Below, piece after piece: positions 33,652 to 35,138 of a stretch of 35,138 nucleotides of DNA. The stretch spans positions 1 through 35,138 of the forward strand of contig AODO01000011.1 in NCBI GenBank assembly GCA_000341795.1, written 5' to 3'. Both the position numbers and the translations under genes were made by a program. The notes under the pieces are model-generated. The model was not told where the DNA came from. It made no database searches and was given only the letters and a program-made list of their open reading frames with translations. Source of the DNA: Rhodococcus triatomae BKS 15-14. GTDB taxonomy: Bacteria; Actinomycetota; Actinomycetes; Mycobacteriales; Mycobacteriaceae. How positions within the stretch are numbered: the first letter of the stretch is position 1; each line of letters opens with the position of its first letter.

Positions 33652-34360
33652 GGACTCGCAGACGAGCGGCCACGAAGCACGGTGGGAGCAGCACAACTCC
33701 GAGCGGCGGTCCCGGATCCTGCGAGCCGCAGTGGAACTCCTCGAGGAGGCGCAGGCGGGAACGGACGTCTCGGTCCGGCAGATCTCGGCGCGCGCCGGTC
33801 TCGCGAAATCCGTCGTGTACCGCCAGTTCGAGGGACGTGAGGACCTCGACAGGAGGATCCGATCGCACCTGATCGACGACTTCTCCCGAACCCTCGAAGC
33901 AGGACTCGACACCTCCCACGGTTCCGTCGAACAGATCATCGCGCGCACCATCCGGGCGGTCGCGGACTGGATGGCCGACCATCCCCGACTCGACGAATTC
34001 GCCCGCACGGGCCCGACCCACGAGGGCCCGGCCGACGTCGACGCGGTCACGAGCCTGAAACTCCGGATGTCGCAGCGGGCCCGGGACGTGCTCACCTCGA
34101 TCGCCGATCAACTCGGCGTGGACACCGACGACGGCATCTTCGACACCCTGCCGTTCGCGGTGGTGACGATGGTCGAGGGCACCCTGACGCACTGGGTGCA
34201 CGACCCCGATCCGACGCGCAGCCGGGAGCAGATCGTCGACGAACTGACGACCCTCACCCGATACGTACTCGACGGTGCGATCAGATCGGTCGGCCTGTCC
34301 GTCGATCCGCGCATGGAACTGACCGACCTGATCGCGCAGTTGTCCGCGCGGGACGCCTAG
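33626..34360 (+). CDS. TetR-family transcriptional regulator
   Basis: 244 aa. HTH segment RRSRILRAAVELLEEAQ, VSVRQISARAGLAKSVVYRQF and GREDLDRRIRSHL; the C-terminal domain has RTIRAVADWMADHPRLDEFA and TLPFAVVTMVEGTLTHWV. No clear ribosome site precedes ATG 33626, which lies inside the methyltransferase gene, so translation may be coupled or the true start later. Its stop codon overlaps the stop of the convergent diiron gene (CTAG). It is a natural candidate to regulate that gene, but no operator was identified. Confidence 0.85.
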   Translation: MSSDPGLREDSQTSGHEARWEQHNSERRSRILRAAVELLEEAQAGTDVSVRQISARAGLAKSVVYRQFEGREDLDRRIRSHLIDDFSRTLEAGLDTSHGSVEQIIARTIRAVADWMADHPRLDEFARTGPTHEGPADVDAVTSLKLRMSQRARDVLTSIADQLGVDTDDGIFDTLPFAVVTMVEGTLTHWVHDPDPTRSREQIVDELTTLTRYVLDGAIRSVGLSVDPRMELTDLIAQLSARDA

Positions 34361-35138
34361 ACGACGACACGGACGCTGCGGTCCGGCTCGCTGCGGTACC
34401 TGCTGTGCCGACCGTCGATGGCGAGCCGCCTCCACAACCGCTTCGTCGTCCGGTTCATCAGACCCAGTTCGTCGGCGAGCGCGCGCATGTCGTCGAAGTA
34501 CCCGGCGAGGATCGCCCGCGAGTGCTCACTGCGCCAGAACGCCTCGCGCATGACCTCCGGCGGAATGTCGAAGGTACGGGCGAAGGACTTCGGCGGCGTC
34601 ATGATCTCGCCGGCCAGCCACCGCATGGCGAGCGGGAAGGTCACCCCGGCGGCGGCCCGCATCACGGGCCCTGCGTGCACGAGGTGTGCCCGCAGGAACT
34701 CGCCCGCGAACGAGATGTGTCTCGCTTCCTCCGCGATGTGGATCTGCATCGTCCGCAGCACCGCGGGCGGCAGATTCGCACCGTCCCGAATGAGCGCCTT
34801 CTGGTAGTGGTCGATCGGCTCCTCACCGCCGAGGATGCCGATGAACAGCCCGAGCGGCGCGAAACCGCCGAGGACTCCGATGAACGGAGAGAGCATGCGG
34901 AAGGTCGGGCGCATTCCGGGTACGTCGACTCCGATGCGATTGACCAGTTCCTGGAACATCTGGATGTGGTTGCACTCCTCCGTCATCTCGTGGAGGCAGT
35001 AGCGGAACTCGGCGGAACCGTTGGGCAACCGCATGATGTACTGCATCATTCCGCGGATCAGGATGCTCTCGAACGCCGCTCCCACCTTGATCGAGTTGGC
35101 GTGCCGCCACCTGCCGATCTCGATCTGCCGGTCGAGCG
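34357..35138 (-). CDS. AurF-like diiron oxygenase/hydroxylase, N-terminus cut by window edge
   Basis: About 260 residues visible; the frame is open to the right edge (LDRQIEIGRWRHANSIKVGA precedes the first internal start-like codon). All-helical ferritin-like protein with the carboxylate/His pairs HEMTEECNHIQMFQELV and MQIHIAEEARHISFAGEFL, the diiron ligand pattern of the AurF (p-aminobenzoate N-oxygenase) family. A hydrophobic segment LGGFAPLGLFIGILGG lies between them. In actinobacteria many AurF-like proteins have no known substrate, so only the cofactor is claimed. Stop codon TAG overlaps the convergent TetR stop. Confidence 0.8.
   Translation of the reverse strand, partial: LDRQIEIGRWRHANSIKVGAAFESILIRGMMQYIMRLPNGSAEFRYCLHEMTEECNHIQMFQELVNRIGVDVPGMRPTFRMLSPFIGVLGGFAPLGLFIGILGGEEPIDHYQKALIRDGANLPPAVLRTMQIHIAEEARHISFAGEFLRAHLVHAGPVMRAAAGVTFPLAMRWLAGEIMTPPKSFARTFDIPPEVMREAFWRSEHSRAILAGYFDDMRALADELGLMNRTTKRLWRRLAIDGRHSRYRSEPDRSVRVVV

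Overview
The window is high-GC actinobacterial chromosome, most likely from a Rhodococcus. The order ctaD / fecB / nrdF-nrdE-nrdI-nrdH matches the mycobacterial and rhodococcal core genome, and a qsdA-type lactonase with a divergent QsdR-type repressor is characteristic of rhodococci. No tRNA, rRNA, CRISPR array, insertion sequence or phage gene was seen.

Left part (1-9.2 kb), conserved core. A 5' fragment of ctaD (cytochrome c oxidase subunit I, minus strand) faces a 421-bp intergenic region holding a 19-bp iron box. The box precedes an overlapping plus-strand set: fecB (siderophore-binding lipoprotein), an exported HtaA-like protein and a Nudix hydrolase. A VOC-fold protein follows on the minus strand. 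A pair of palindromic repeats separates it from the class Ib ribonucleotide reductase operon nrdHIEF, which has two candidate NrdR boxes upstream of nrdH.

Middle (9.2-15.4 kb), mixed genes: a siderophore-interacting FAD reductase, a DUF1206 membrane protein, a membrane-anchored CHAP-domain protein, a DHA2-type drug exporter preceded by two MarR regulators with nearby palindromes, and a TesB-type acyl-CoA thioesterase.

Right part (15.5-32.7 kb), a catabolic island. A seven-gene minus-strand operon (four SDRs, a quinone-oxidoreductase-like MDR, an APH-fold kinase and an ACAD11-like flavoprotein) is divergent from a MaoC hydratase. It is followed by a TetR repressor, an acyl-CoA ligase with a CurA-like reductase, a HAD protein resembling the N-terminus of human ACAD10, a second paralogous TetR, an MHS-family transporter, and the qsd locus (acyl-CoA ligase, QsdA lactonase, divergent QsdR). 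HAD, kinase and ACAD are the three domains of human ACAD10, here on separate genes. With a lactonase, CoA ligases, hydratase and dehydrogenases, the set reads as a pathway that opens gamma-lactones to 4-hydroxy acids, activates them to CoA esters, removes the 4-hydroxyl as phosphate and feeds beta-oxidation. Five 24-bp operator-like sites sharing the core TGAAnYYGRYGTCA lie before the operon/maoC, the first TetR gene, the ligase, the HAD gene and the transporter, suggesting one regulon under the two TetR paralogues. A different palindrome separates qsdA from qsdR.

Right end (32.8-35.1 kb): a PrmC-like methyltransferase with no canonical start codon where expected, an overlapping TetR gene, and a truncated AurF-like diiron protein convergent with it.
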